Position numbers and translations under genes: made by a program
Notes under the pieces: model-generated
Databases searched by the model: none
Seen by the model: the letters and a program-made list of their open reading frames with translations, nothing else
What the model was told of the DNA's origin: nothing
Shown: positions 27,501-37,691 of the stretch, one piece after another
Position numbering within the stretch: the first letter of the stretch is position 1
Layout of the letters: the number at the start of each line of letters is the position of its first letter
From: Berghia stephanieae
Taxonomy: Eukaryota > Mollusca > Gastropoda > Nudibranchia > Aeolidiidae
NCBI GenBank assembly: GCA_034508935.3
Contig: CM067450.1
Span: forward strand, 8,748,602-8,812,601
Length of the DNA stretch: 64,000 nucleotides
Reading direction: 5' to 3'

Positions 27501-30500
27501 TCCGAAATCAATCCGAATTTAGTTTTATTTATCTACCAAATTTCAATTGCTGCACTAATAAAATCTGCAGCTTTCTTCAAAAATTAGGGCTATTTTTCAA
27601 AAACCAGTAATGATGCATTGCATTTGTCATAAATGTGCCATTTTAGATATTAAGCCTATTTATAGTTTTATCACCCATTCTATCTATTCCTATTATCATT
27701 TTTATTTCAGTATCCCAAGCAAAGTCCAGAGGCAATAAGGATGGCTATTTCTTAGACAAGAGACAGTACTGCTTTTTTGTTAGAATGGTCAGCTAAACCT
27801 GGCAAGGCACATATCAAAAATACACTTTCAAGAGAAGGAGGTTGCTGCTATGTTGTCTTATAAGGAATTAGGTGAAATGAGAAAATATCAATTGACACTA
27901 ACGAAACTCTGGTGTGCAGGAAATTTTAAACATAATATTAAAATTTTAAATGCTGGTGGAACCAATATTGTGGTTGTAAAAAGGCCAAGTCAAAAAAGGA
28001 GAGCTGACAAATTCTTTCCATGCCCCACTGTTATGGCTTTTATTACAAGGCAGAAATGTGGAGGCATGCAAAGAAATGTCCTCTTAAGGATGGAATTACT
28101 GAAGAAGAAAAGGATAAATCTGTTCTGAAACAGTCAAAATTGTTATTAGATTCTGCATGTCTTCACACTGATGGTTGCTCAGAAATGATGCGTGGGCTAA
28201 TTGCGGGGATGAGGCCGGACAGTGTTACTACAGTGGCAAGTAATGACATTCTGTTTGTTTGTTTGTTTTTAGGTGTTTAACGGCGCTTTCGACACTATTT
28301 AGGTCATTTAAGTGCCCGTTTCTGTCTTTCATCAATCTTTTATCGGCCCCGAGGGGCCACAGCTGATCAAAACGTGTACTGTTGTAATGAAATCTTTATA
28401 AAATCATAATAGTTACATGTTTGTTAAGTAAAAATATCTATTTACAATTTCTGCAGGAGTTCACATTCCTGCAGATACTTTAAAATTGTAAGCGGATCGA
28501 CCGACTGGAACAGAGACTTCAAGTCTCTGTTATCATAATGTTGTGACCTTATCTGTTCTAATTCTGTACATTCAATTAAAATGTGTTGAACTGTCAGGTC
28601 ACAGTTACATCTTCTGCAGAGGGGTTTTTCATCCCTCTCCAGAAGGAAACGGTGAGTGAGGGCAGTATGTCCGATCCGGAGTCGAGTTATTTTTACCTCG
28701 TCTCTTCTTTTTAGCCCCGAGTTGGGTCTGGGGCCGAGGTCACTTTTAATTGTTTTTAATTTGTTATGTACATCTCGACTCCAGGATCGTTCCCATTCCT
28801 TTCGGACATGTTTTTTTATATTGATCTTTAAATCCGCGTGTGGGATTTTACTGCCCTCTTGTAATTCTTGGCTCACCGCCTCTTTTGCCAGTCGATCCGC
28901 TTCTTCGTTCCCCTGGATACCCACATGACTAGGTACCCAGAGAAAACTAACTTTCTTTTTCTTAATAAATAATTTATTTGCACCTTCCAAGATACTTATG
29001 AGTCTTGGATCGGTGCAATAAAAATTTGAGATCCCCTTAAGTACGGACAGCGAGTCAGACAAGATCAAGAATTTATTTTTATTCGATCTCTCAGCCAAAC
29101 GGAGAGCATTTAGGATTGCTCTCGATTCAGCTGTAAAGATCGAAACATTTCTATCCAGGCGAAGTGATCCTGTGCCTTCCGATGAGTGATAGGCACATCC
29201 TACTGCATCTGCGCTCTTTGAACCATCCGTAAATATGTGAGTATGGTTTTTGTATGTTTGTAATATTGCTTTTAGTGTCTGTTTGTAAATATGTGGGTCT
29301 GTTTGTGATTTTTCCAGTTTTGTTAGGTCCAAATTTATGTTTGGTCTATGTATGGACCATGGTGGTGTCTTTGCCTGGACGTATGGATGTATCCTATCTA
29401 GACTGATGTTCATGTCTGCGATGTCTTTTTTTATTCTGCAACCTAATGGTGGTGTCATTTTTGGGTGCTTGCGAAATTTTTCTTCTAGTGTCCTATCCGT
29501 GTAGTGTACATGTTTGTGTGCTGGGTTGTCGTGCAGCGATGTGACCTTAGTAACATACTGGAGAGCCAGTTTTTTCCTCCTGAGATGGAGAGGTGGCTCA
29601 TCTGCCTCAGCATAAAGGCTTGCCACTGGAGAAGTGCGGAAAGCCCGAGTGCCAAGCGCAGTCCCTGATGATGAATTGGGTCCAGCATGCCTAAGTAGGA
29701 TGGTTTTGCAGAGCCGTATACAAAAGATGCGTAGTCCAGTTTTGATCGAATAAGGGTTCGGTATATCTTTAGAAGAGTGTTTGTGTCCGAACCCCATTCC
29801 ATGCTCGACAGAACTCTCATTATTCTCATTGCTTTCATGCATCGCAGTCTGAGATCTTTGATATGGGCGAGGAAATTTAGTTTCCTATCAAAGATCAAAC
29901 CCAGGAATCGGGCTTCGTCCTTTACCTCAATTCTGGAATTGTTGAGATAAAGGTCAGGCTGTCTAATGCAGGTGCGTTTTCGGCAGAAGTGGACAGCTAC
30001 TGTTTTTGATGGGGAGAAGGAGAAACCATTGAGATTTGCCCACTCCGACAGTTTGTTTAGTTGGAGTTGTAACTGTCTCTCAATGGTGTCCATACTCGAT
30101 TTACTTCGATAGCATACAAGAAAGTCATCAACATATAAGGAACAGTCAACATTCTGTCTCATTGCATTCACTATTGAGTTTATTTTAATCTCAAACAGAA
30201 TGGGAGACAGAATGCTACCCTGTGGAACTCCCTCTTCCTGATCAAATGGATCAGAAAAGGTGGATCCTGCTTTGACCTGAAAGGATCTGTTGTTTAAAAA
30301 TGCTCTGACAAACATTGGAAGGTTTCCTCGTAGACCAAGATTGTGCAGATCTTTGAGGATTCCGAATTTCCAAGTTGTGTCAAAGGCCTTCTCAAGGTCA
30401 AAGAAGATTGCTACCAAGTGCTCACCTTTGGCAAAGGCCTCACGTATGAAGCTCTCTAGTCGAACAAGGTGATCAACAGTTGATCTGTTCTTTCGAAAGC

Positions 30501-33500
30501 CACATTGGAGGTCGGAGAGGGAGTTGTTGTGTTCCAAGTAGAACATCAGACGCTTGTTGACCATTTTCTCCATCAGCTTGCATAGGCAGCTGGTGAGGGA
30601 GATTGGTCGGTAGTTTGAGCGTCCGAATGGTCTTTCCCAGGTTTTGGGATTGGAATCACGGTGGCCAGATTCCAACTAGGTGGAAAAGTCTGTGTTGTCC
30701 ATATCTTGTTATAGATATTCAAAAGGACAACCAGACTATCTTGTGGAAGATGTCGGAGTATTTCATAACTGATGTTGTCAGGACCCGGTGCTGTGACATT
30801 TGTGTCACGGAGGCAGGCACCCAACTCCTCAAGTGTAAATGGTTTGTTGTAGTCTTCAGTGTTTGTAGATGTAAAGTTTATTGGTGTGTTTTCTGCGTTT
30901 TGTTTATGGCCAGAAATTGTGGTGTGTGGTGTGCAGACGAGGAGTTGTGCGCCAGCCTCTCGGCCAGAGTGTTGGCAATTTCTTGTTCTGTTTCAGCCAC
31001 GGATCCATCGGGACGTGTCAAGTGATTTAGTGAATCACTATCGGATCCCTTCAGTTTCCGTAACATCTTCCACACCCTATTCAGGGGTGTCTGGCTATTT
31101 ATTTTTGAGACAAAGTTTTGGAAGGATCTCCGTTTGTTTTCTCGGAAGATCTTCCTACACTTTGCTCGTAGTTTCCTAAATGTTGCGAAATTCTCAGGGA
31201 TTGGGAATCTCATCGCTTTCCTGTATGCTTTTTTCTTCTCCCGTAGGGCCGCTCGACATTCCTCTGAAAACCAGGGATTGTGTTTTCTCGGTCTACCAGA
31301 GGTTGTTGGTATTGTCGAGCTGCAGATATTTGTTAAAATATTTTTGAATTTGTCATAGCTGTCCACCTCTGTCGTAAGGAGTCTGTGACACTCCTGTGAG
31401 AAAGTTTCCCAATCTGCTCGCCGAACACTCCAACGTTTGGGCTGTGGGGCCCTTGAAGTCGGGGTGATGTCGAGGCAGACTGGAAAATGGTCAGAACCGT
31501 GATCGTCATCGATCACAGTCCAGGAGAGATCTGGAGCTAATGTAGGATACAGTATGTGAGTCGATAAGGAATTAGGTGAAATGGAATATTTACCAATTGC
31601 CTACGAAACCGTTTGCCAGGAAACTTAAACATATATTAATTTTAAAGCTGTGCCTTTTGTGGTTGTAGGTCAGTTTTAAAAGGACGGAGCTGAAATTTCT
31701 GCCCCATTTATCTAAAAAGGAGAAAGGGAGGCATGCTAAAGAATTCCTCTAGGTGGAATACTGGAGGGATAATCTGGTTCTGTAACACAGTCAAATTGTA
31801 TTGTTCTGCATGTCTCTCACTGATGGTTGCTCGAAATGATTGTGGGTATTCGGGATCAGCCGGTGGGGGTATGCTCTTTTGTGTAGGAAATTTGAAAATC
31901 CCCATCAGAACGACTTTCTGGAATGAGACAGTGGGTATTAATTGAATTGGACGTAATCATGACATTTTCGTTGTAGTCGTCTGCTGGAAATTTTGTTCTT
32001 GTCTAGAAGCGACTCAATTCTGTGGATTCCATCCTGATGGAGAAGGATCTTCAATACTTCTTTAGCTCTCGATTGACCCTCCCAAAGATTCCATGTAAAA
32101 GTTCTTGTCTCGATAGGTGTATCACATAATTTATTTATTGGACGAAGGACAGTATGCTGTTCCATCAACCTTTTCACTGTTGAATTCCGCTAGGAATGGA
32201 GCAACTTCCAGGAAAGGAGGCATTTGAAGTGAAGACTTTCGTTTCATTAAGGGTCATTAGATTTTTTTTAAACCTTGGATTTTTAGGTCCCTCTGGGTTC
32301 TTAGATTTTTTGGGGCTTTGAGGCCCCTCAGGGGGATTTGTGGATCCCCCGACTGGTGTTGGTGGCTCCATATTCTGGGAAGGGGTGGAGTTTTGTTTTT
32401 GGGGGGATAGAGAGGGCTCACGGGAATGGAGATGGGGGGTGGGTCCAACATCCACGCCCATGAGGGGGAGAATTTTTTTGTTTGGGGAAGGAGGGGGGTG
32501 GAGGTCGCCTTGGAGGTGGATGTGGAGGGGGCTGCAGGTTCCACATCTTGAACCTCCAATGTGTCAAAAAGATTTTTTGACACATTTGCGACCTTGTTTT
32601 TAGGTCTTGATGGCTTTTTCTTTTGAGGACTGTCTTTTCTAGTCTGTGCGATTTTGCCATGGCTGTTTTGGTTATTACCAGCAGCCCTGGCAACTTCTGC
32701 ATAACTCTTGGCAGAAGCAGCGACCTGCCGAGGGGGGCAGATCACTGCTTTTGCCTGAGCAAACGTACCGCCGTAAGTGGCTCTGTATGTCAAGATTGCC
32801 TTTTCTTCTTGCCACTTAGGACAATCTTTCGAATGTGCTGCATGCTTGCCTTGGCAGTTCAGACAACAAGGGTCCACTTTGCAGTTTTCCTCATTGTGGT
32901 CTTCTTTGCCGCAGCGGGGGCATGTAGCTTTACGGCGGCAGTTTGTTTTCGTATGGCCGTACCGGTGGCAGTTAAAACATCTCATGGGGTTCGGGACGTA
33001 AGGCCGAACCTCCAAGTCGAGGTATTCAATTCTTATTCTCGACGGGGGTCTCGGGCTGTCAAAAGTCAGGATCCAGGTGTTGGTCTGGATTGTGCTGTCG
33101 CCGCGGCGGATGCTAACCCGCCGAGCTTCGACAACACCCTCCAGTTCCTCAACCATCTCCTGCTCCGAACAGCCTACCAGATCTCTGCTTCTTATGACAC
33201 CTTTTGACCTATTGAGGCTCCTGTGAGCCTCAACGGTGACTGGGATGTCAGAGAATCTGGTACATTTCAAGAGGTTCTCACTCTCTTGTCGACCCTGCAC
33301 TTGTATCATTAAAGTGCCAGAGTTGTTCCTGTTCACTGCCTTTGGTGTACCGGCGCCATTTGCTTTGAGTGCCTTGCTGATGGTGAAGATACTCAAAGTG
33401 TTCAGTTTGATGTTTTCCTCATTCGGTTGAATTACCAGGAACGGCGAGAATTTTGGGGTTGCCATTCCTGGTAAGTCATCAAGAGTCATCGGGGCAGTTA

Positions 33501-36316
33501 TCTTTCGTTTTTTACCTGTCTGGGGTGGGCTTTAAGGGGAGAGTTTTTCATATTTTTGGCCATGATATATATAAATTTTTATTCAACCCGGCTATATTGT
33601 GCCACTAGCACGGCTCAGTCCCACACTTGGGGGGTAAGGCACTCACCGAAGCTATACTCCTCAAGTCTGGCCTCCTCTTGTCCTTCCATGGTCCTTGGGA
33701 AAAAAAAAAAAAAAAAAAAAGGACTCGAGGGGTGGAGTTGGGGGACGTCCCGCCTCCAGGCCTTTCTCTCGGATTGACCCTAATCTTTGCGTTGCACAAA
33801 GACTGACTGCTGATTCAGAGATGACAAACCATGATTAAAAAGAAATTTCATGGGGGACAGGAACTAGATATGGTTTTAAATCTAGTCCTTCCAATCTCTT
33901 GCCTAAATGGAGGGGAGTGCCAAAAAATAGATTTGGCATCTCTGCGTTGGGTAGCTCGGGCCATCTACAAGGTAGGCTACCCACCCGTCTTTAGAGAAGC
34001 GTCAAGCCAAAGAGGAGTGTTGGGGTAGAAACACCTCGCAAGGTGAACCCCCCTCAGCCTCCAGGATCAATAGCTCCTCCTTATCGGGGTCCTCTCGGAA
34101 CTGCGCACCCTCAGCAGAAAGGTGCCTGCTGTGCAGGATTTGGAAAGGAATATCTCCTCGTTGAACCTATTTCAACGGTACAGGGTATAGAGATACTGGG
34201 GGATAGAAGACAGTTAAGAAGGCTTGTTTTCCTCCGTTCTTTCTCTCTCTCTGTCCTGGCAACTCAATTTTGATAAGGAAGGGAAATTTGGAATCATTGG
34301 GGAAATGGGGTATGGAATGGAAATCATAGCTCAAATATGGTAAAAGGGGGTGGGATTTGTGCTATGCCATCGCCTTCCCTTGCTCTCTTTAAACTGAAAC
34401 CGTCATTCCTCAAAACATCTTTTATATACTACGTTCTTGGGATTTGGGGGGAGAAAAAGTTTGGGGATGATTGCCAGGACAAGAAAAATAGCAAAATGGG
34501 TGAATGAAGCCATTCTCATAAAAAGGGCTGGGGTGTGGGGGTCTGTGGAGCCACTGTGTCTCTCCATTTTTCTCTCACCAGTCGGGTGGTTTTTCGTTGG
34601 TTACCACCAAACCAGAATGGCTCTTTTAGTCGCCTTCTACGACACGCATGAGCTTACGGTGGCTCAATTCTTTTCCCTCTCAGTTGAGGGACCCGGAGAC
34701 CACACGGGGTTGACATTCTGTTATGTAAGTTAGGAGAAATGTTGCTGAAAAAGTACGGCCCATCTAAGAAGAACGACATTTCTCAGAGAATGAGACAGCT
34801 TGCGCGTTTATTAATTGAATGTAGGGACTTGGTAAAAGTGCAATTGACATTTTCAGATTTATTGTGCGGAAAACACTTTGATACTTGTCTAGAAGCTGCT
34901 TCAAATCTCTGTGGATTGACCATTACGCCTGATGGAAGAAGGATCTTCAAAATACCTTCTTTAGCACTCAGACTTGGACACCTCCTAAAAAAGATTGCCA
35001 TTGTAAAGAGGGGTTCTTGTCTACGAAAGGATGATATCGAACAAGTAAAAGAAACAGAAACGTTTGAAAAGCTGTTAATTGACGAATGGACAGATGCTGT
35101 TTCATCCAATGCTTTAAACACGTTGAAACGGCGCAAGGATCAAACTGTTGAGCAATTACCGGAAACAGAGGATTTGCTAAAGCTGAAAGACTTTCAAGCT
35201 AATGTCATTAAGCAAGCAATGTCACAGTTAACAGATTCTCTTTTTTACAACACTTGGCGACGTCTAGCACAAAATGTCCTTGCAAGACTTATAATTTTCA
35301 ACAAGAGAAGAGCTGGTGAAGTGGCGCGGCTTACATTAGCAACATACAAAGATCGCCCAGATTGGAAAGTGACTGGTCACTCAGAAATTGCAGCTTCACT
35401 TCAACCCTTAGAGAAAAAAATGTTAGAGTGTACAGACCTTGTAATGGTCCCAGGAAAAAGGAATAGAAAAGTTCCAATACTGATTCCTCAAGATGTATCA
35501 GATGCAATGAGAATTTTAATGGACACAAGAGAACAGGTTGGAATACCGTCACAAAATGCATTTTTCTTCTCCTCAAGATTCAGCAATGGATACTTGGATG
35601 GGTGGCAGGCAGTCAATGCTTCTTCTTCAGAAGCCTGTTTAAAAAATCCTCAGCTTGTCACATCAACCAAGTGTAGAAAATATAATGCAACTATTACTCA
35701 GCTTCTTGACTTGGCCCCTACTGATGTAGAATGGCTTGCAAATCACATGGGTCATTCTGTCAATATTCACAAAGAATTTTACCGTCAACAAGAAAGCACA
35801 ATTGAAATCACCAAAGTGGGAAAGCTTTTAGCAGCTGTTGATTCAGGCACTGGTTTAAAAACATCGCCAACACCACTGAATGTAAACATGGAGCAAAGCG
35901 AAGTGAGTACCGACGATTCTGAAGAAGAAAAAACAAGCCTACCTCATAAAGAACAAAGAAAAAGGAAAGCTCGCAAGCTCAGCACATCATCAGAAAATGA
36001 ATCTATAGATAAATTCATATCAAGAGACAAGGAAGAATCAAAATGTGAAAAACTCAATACCCTATTACAAGATGACGACCGTTTAATCCCTACCTCTGGT
36101 AAGAAAATTAAAAATGACTTCGGCTCAAAGGTATGCTGTCGCTGGACGTCAGAGCAAGAACATGCCCTCAGGGATCAATTCAGTGATCACCTTGCACAGA
36201 AGATATATCCATCAGGCTCTCAAATCAACATCAGAAAAAGGAATTCTCCATTTGCCTCAAAATCAACTGCACAAATTAAGTCAAAGCTGCAGTATATGAT
36301 GAAAAAAGCCAATTAG
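24441..36316 (+). CDS. tyrosine-recombinase (Crypton-like) gene with zinc finger and SANT-like tail; exon 5 split by a LINE
   Basis: Exons 24441-24596, 25340-25410, 25866-25971, 26721-26807 and 27711-28255 plus 34723-36316 give about 852 residues once LINE A and one target duplication are set aside. The N-terminus has three QASLDK-type repeats, then an acidic segment (DDSDSDEDESLVD). A cysteine/histidine zinc-finger-like region includes LARHISKIHF and CPHCYGFYYKAEMWRHAKKC. The C-terminal half is a tyrosine-recombinase fold: RRAGEVARL, KCRKYNATITQLL, LANHMGHS and HKEFYRQ supply R, R, H and Y catalytic-type residues. The last 60 residues (CRWTSEQEHALRDQF) are SANT/Myb-like. Two frame slips occur at homopolymers: a T run with an adjacent TAG near 27776-27783, and a C run at about 28023. 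Introns with good splice sites suggest a host gene or a long-settled element. Crypton kinship is inferred from the domain order; DNA joining activity is untested. Confidence 0.8.
25340..25410 (+). CDS. recombinase gene exon 2
   Basis: Joined to the preceding T it reads YKGAVNDKVEEWLDTCPSIA to ECSK. Acceptor CCCCCTTAG, donor GTATGT. Confidence 0.7.
25866..25971 (+). CDS. recombinase gene exon 3
   Basis: Reads VSGSVGVPPSETISEHLDF and on to DEDYYPP. Donor GTAAGG after a phase-1 G; acceptor TTTTAAAG. Confidence 0.7.
26035..26345 (-). mobile_element. SINE/LINE 3' element with variant hairpin tail
   Basis: The minus-strand tail reads GTCTCTCATATAACCTCA then GTGTTGGAAGAGAC: same layout as 18712-19265, but the stem is GTCTCT/AGAGAC instead of GGCGCT/AGCGCC. 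It lies in the intron between recombinase exons 3 and 4. Confidence 0.6.
26721..26807 (+). CDS. recombinase gene exon 4, acidic
   Basis: Reads DDSDSDEDESLVDSSSEVID and NQGETENTY. Acceptor ATTTTAG, donor GTAAGG; phases match exons 3 and 5. Confidence 0.72.
26905..27250 (-). repeat. diverged relative of SINE family 3
   Basis: AAGGCCTCAAAGCGATTTACAA and CTTACAATTTTTCAGGA resemble the family 3 body. It lies in the intron before recombinase exon 5. Confidence 0.45.
27711..28255 (+). CDS. recombinase gene exon 5, part left of LINE A
   Basis: Acceptor TTTATTTCAG. Three successive frames carry one protein: KSRGNKDGYFLDKRQYCFF, then LARHISKIHFQEKEVAAM to RADKFFPCP, then HCYGFYYKAEMWRHAKKC to VASND. 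The shifts sit at TTTTTT and CCCC runs. LINE A begins after 28255. Confidence 0.75.
28442..31548 (-). pseudogene. LINE copy A ORF2, interrupted
   Basis: RNase H (FTDGSKSADAVGC, AESRAILNALRLA, WVPSHVGIQGNEEADRL) and reverse transcriptase (FFDLEKAFDTTW, GVPQGSILSPILF, YVDDFLVCY) are intact in sequence. Single-base losses relative to copy B occur near 29644 (CCC for CCCC), 30619 (TTGAG for TTGAAG) and 30911 (GGCC for GGCGC). The endonuclease part runs into the mosaic. Confidence 0.85.
31549..32262. other. base-level mosaic of LINE and recombinase-gene sequence
   Basis: Here copy A stops matching copy B (40802-41503) cleanly. Blocks of 5-20 bases alternate between LINE sequence and the recombinase gene in collinear order: first gene bases about 27850-28240 (ATAAGGAATTAGGTGAAATG, ATTGTGGTTGTA, CACTGATGGTTGCTC), then gene bases about 34765-35210 (GAATGAGACAG, TTAATTGAAT, CTTGTCTAGAAGC, TCTGTGGATT, GAAGGATCTTCAA). 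No known recombination makes such fine interleaving over 700 bases. It looks like a consensus of two haplotypes. Confidence 0.85.
32263..33489 (-). pseudogene. LINE copy A ORF1, nucleic-acid-binding protein, C-terminus lost
   Basis: Begins MTLDDLPGMATPKFSPF as in copy B and contains the three CCHC knuckles at residues about 171-223. Near the end, RFKKI replaces the copy B sequence because the mosaic tract begins (reading leftward) at about 32262. Confidence 0.85.
34723..36316 (+). CDS. recombinase gene exon 5, part right of LINE A
   Basis: Continues in frame from 28255 as LLCKLGEMLLKKYGPSKK, through the recombinase core (about 35290-35790), to AN followed by TAG at 36314-36316. A lysine- and serine-rich linker (35890-36080) separates the core from the SANT-like tail. 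Confidence 0.85.
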
Positions 36317-36761
36317 ATTTCCCCCCACAGTTTTTTTTTAACCGCAAATTTTGGCACTGTCTTTGAATTTCCATGAATTTTGCGATTTATTTGGGGAGAA
36401 GTAAGAAAAAAATGATATGTTTTTATGGTGCCCTGAATGCCTTTCACAATCTTCACATTATCAAAGAAATTAATGTAGTTGTTCATGTGGCTTCTCTATT
36501 AGGTAAAGAGAACTAAGGAGATGTACCAAAATAGCAAAACAGAATTTTGCTATTAACCGCAAATTTTTCTATTTAAAAAAAAAAAAAAATCCCAAAAAGT
36601 TCCATGTTGGTATATTTTGCTCTTTTTCTTGTCAAATTTTAGTTTCAACTGGACAGATTAGACAAAAATAATTTTTAAATGTCCCATCCACCAATATGTT
36701 TGTATTATTATATTATCTTAATAGTCTTGCTCCTTTTATACTATATCTTGTATTTTAGTTA
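36317..36761. other. AT-rich stretch with AACCGCAAATTTT motifs
   Basis: AACCGCAAATTTTGGCAC and TTAACCGCAAATTTTTC resemble the interior of the MITE at 15520-16489, suggesting a decayed relative. No gene. Confidence 0.4.
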
Positions 36762-36850
36762 CAAAAGCTTTAAGCAGCTGATGATTCAGGTATCGGTTTA
36801 AAATCAGCACCAACAAACTAAATGCAAATTGAAGTGAGCACTTTGCCCTG
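36762..36850 (+). pseudogene. duplicate fragment of the recombinase gene, left piece
   Basis: AAAGCTTTAAGCAGCTGATG through AATTGAAGTGAGCAC matches the gene at about 35820-35910 with roughly one difference in six bases. A pogo-like insertion follows. Confidence 0.75.
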
Positions 36851-37691
36851 AAGATACAGTGGACTCCGGATAAGACGATGCCCAGGGGAACCGAGAAAAA
36901 AAATCGACTTATCCGAAAATCAACTTAACCGGAGTGTAACCAAATGAGCAAAAACGCATGTGAACAAGGCAAACCAATCTAGAATAAGTATGTCCCTTCA
37001 TATCGCGCGGTCTCTGTAGTGGTCATCAGAGGCTCCTACCCCCAATAGCCCCATAGCCCATAGAGGAATCAGAATACATAAAAATCGGAATTTGAGATAA
37101 AAAAAGCGGAATCAACTTACTGTTATTGACTATGACATGATTTGCAACAGAAAATGTAATAGACAATCCAAAAGTACTCAAATGATTAAAAATATAAAAT
37201 GTGTAAAAATGTACAGATTGTGTAAAGACTAAGAATGGGGTCAAATAATAAAAGAGAACACACATGTCCTGGCCGTCTGAGAGCAAAGCATTGAATGGAT
37301 GGATTTAACCTTGTCAGGACCCTTCCCCCCCCCCCCACCTAAACAAACGCGCGTGCCGGTACACACACACACACACTTACACAGGGCTAAAATTAAATAG
37401 GGAAAGAAGCTGACCGTACTCAATAATATTATTACGGAATGAAGCCAACATATAATATTACCAAGGTCATTGACCTCACAAATTGGAGTCACCATAATAA
37501 TATGTTTTGTTGTTGTTTTTAGGTGTTTAACGGCGCTTTCGACACTATTTAGGTCATTTAAGCGCCCGTTTCTGTCTTTTATCAATCTTTTATCGGCCCT
37601 GAGGGGCCATAGCTGATCAAAACGTGTACTGTTGTAATAAAATCTTTATAAAATCATAATAGTTACATGTTTGTTAAATAAAAATATCTAT

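Larger units (their letters stand above)
28244..34722 (-). mobile_element. I/Nimb-type LINE, copy A, with 12-bp target duplications
   Basis: The element is 28256-34710 (about 6455 bases), flanked by TGACATTCTGTT at 28244-28255 and 34711-34722. On the minus strand the order is 5' UTR, ORF1 with three zinc knuckles, ORF2 with endonuclease, reverse transcriptase and RNase H, then a 3' hairpin and an (AAAC)n-type tail. It interrupts exon 5 of the recombinase gene. Outside 31549-32262 it is almost identical to copy B, so it is young. RNase H places it in the I group; Nimb versus I is not resolved. Confidence 0.93.

Noticed and set aside
32623-33207. 194-codon plus-strand frame, repeated at 41856-42440
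   Set aside because: Antisense shadow of LINE ORF1; it is present in both copies only because the LINE is.
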